Source: Vairimorpha apis BRL 01 (taxonomy: Eukaryota > Microsporidia > Nosematidae). From it: a stretch of DNA of 17,417 bases. The position numbers and the translations under genes were made by a program. Positions 16,918 through 17,417 of the stretch are shown here, one piece after another. The DNA is taken from positions 1-17,417 of the forward strand of contig KE647095.1 in assembly GCA_000447185.1 (NCBI GenBank), read 5' to 3'. Within the stretch, counting starts at the first letter, position 1, and every line of letters begins with the position of its first letter. The notes beneath the pieces are model-generated. The model was not told the DNA's origin, made no database searches, and saw only the letters and a list, made by a program, of their open reading frames with translations.

Positions 16918-17417
16918 AAAAGGGGTTGTGATATTTTTTTAGACGTATTTTATACAAAATTAAAGATAAACCAATTTTCAGTATTACAAAATTCTATCAA
17001 AAATACTTTTATAATGTATTTAAATGCAAGAACTAATATATAGATTTTTTAAATTTATTTGCATTTTTTATTTAACATTTTATGTTTAAAAAAAAGTTTT
17101 AAGATTCATACAATATATGCACTTTTGTAATGCAAAAAAAAATAAATTCTGCTTTATTAAATTTAAATATAATAAATAAATTTAAATTACAATAAAAAAA
17201 AGCAATTTTATTAATAAAATAACTTTAAATAGATATTAATTTATTTTAATATTATGTTATATTTCTTATTTAAAAATACAACTTTATATTTTTTATATTT
17301 GGAATTTGAAGTACAAATAAAGTCAATTTCATTATGATAATATATATTAAAAAAGTTAAATGTGATAAATAAAATATTTAATTTTATTGTTTTTTAACTT
17401 ACAAAGATTTATACTAC
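16918..17417. other. Upstream region of the cullin gene, otherwise gene-free
   Basis: Apart from the CCCC motif next to the start codon, I see only AT-rich sequence with stops in all frames up to the end of the window. Confidence 0.6.
16922..16925 (-). promoter_or_regulatory. CCCC start-site motif of the cullin gene
   Basis: The coding strand reads CACAACCCCTTTTATG, with CCCC four bases before the ATG at 16917. This is the strongest copy of the motif in the window. Confidence 0.65.

Overview
The window looks like a piece of a microsporidian nuclear genome: a very AT-rich, intron-poor genome of an obligate intracellular fungal relative. Four things point there. The base composition is extreme, with kilobase stretches of almost pure A and T. 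A short C run (CCC or CC) sits 2-9 bases before the start codon in six of the seven genes, a known microsporidian start-site signal. The readable genes are shortened versions of eukaryotic proteins. There is also a secreted leucine-rich repeat protein of a type common in microsporidia. The species is not identifiable from this sequence; the wide gene-poor spacing resembles large-genome microsporidia rather than Encephalitozoon.

Layout from left to right. Positions 1-1709 hold no gene, but contain a diverged three-copy tandem repeat (105-396) and a decayed retroelement fragment (1079-1260). At 1710-3859 (minus) lies an Asn/Asp-rich protein with nine 57-bp repeat units and a C-terminal membrane segment. 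A second retroelement fragment lies at 4850-5050 (minus). A secreted LRR protein is at 5345-6238 (plus). A desert of about 3.2 kb follows. At 9443-10281 (minus) is an unrecognised Cys-rich protein with one membrane segment, split by a frame break. A third retroelement fragment is at 11281-11547 (minus). Then comes a compact cluster: a Mediator subunit 10-like gene (11665-12015, plus), an Isd11-like gene (12152-12394, plus), and, convergent with them, a DDT/WHIM-type chromatin-remodelling subunit (12409-14058, minus) broken into three reading frames. After a 1.1-kb gap a cullin (15157-16917, minus) is broken into several frames.

The most striking result is that eight frame breaks, in all four minus-strand genes, share one form. 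Each lies in a run of 6-8 A or T, and each is repaired by one extra base (a -1 shift). Repair restores conserved residues, for example the cullin region around its conserved Trp, the Nedd8-acceptor domain and the protein end. The likeliest cause is systematic undercalling of homopolymers in the assembly, so the real gene count is seven, not eleven. Slippage during transcription or translation is the exciting alternative.

Functionally the genes are a mix: transcription (Mediator), chromatin (ISWI-type accessory subunit), protein turnover (cullin scaffold), mitosomal Fe-S assembly (Isd11), and lineage-specific surface or secreted proteins (LRR and repeat proteins). There is no sign of an operon. 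The three retroelement remnants all come from the same C-terminal part of one element family and account for nearly all of the GC-richer non-coding islands.
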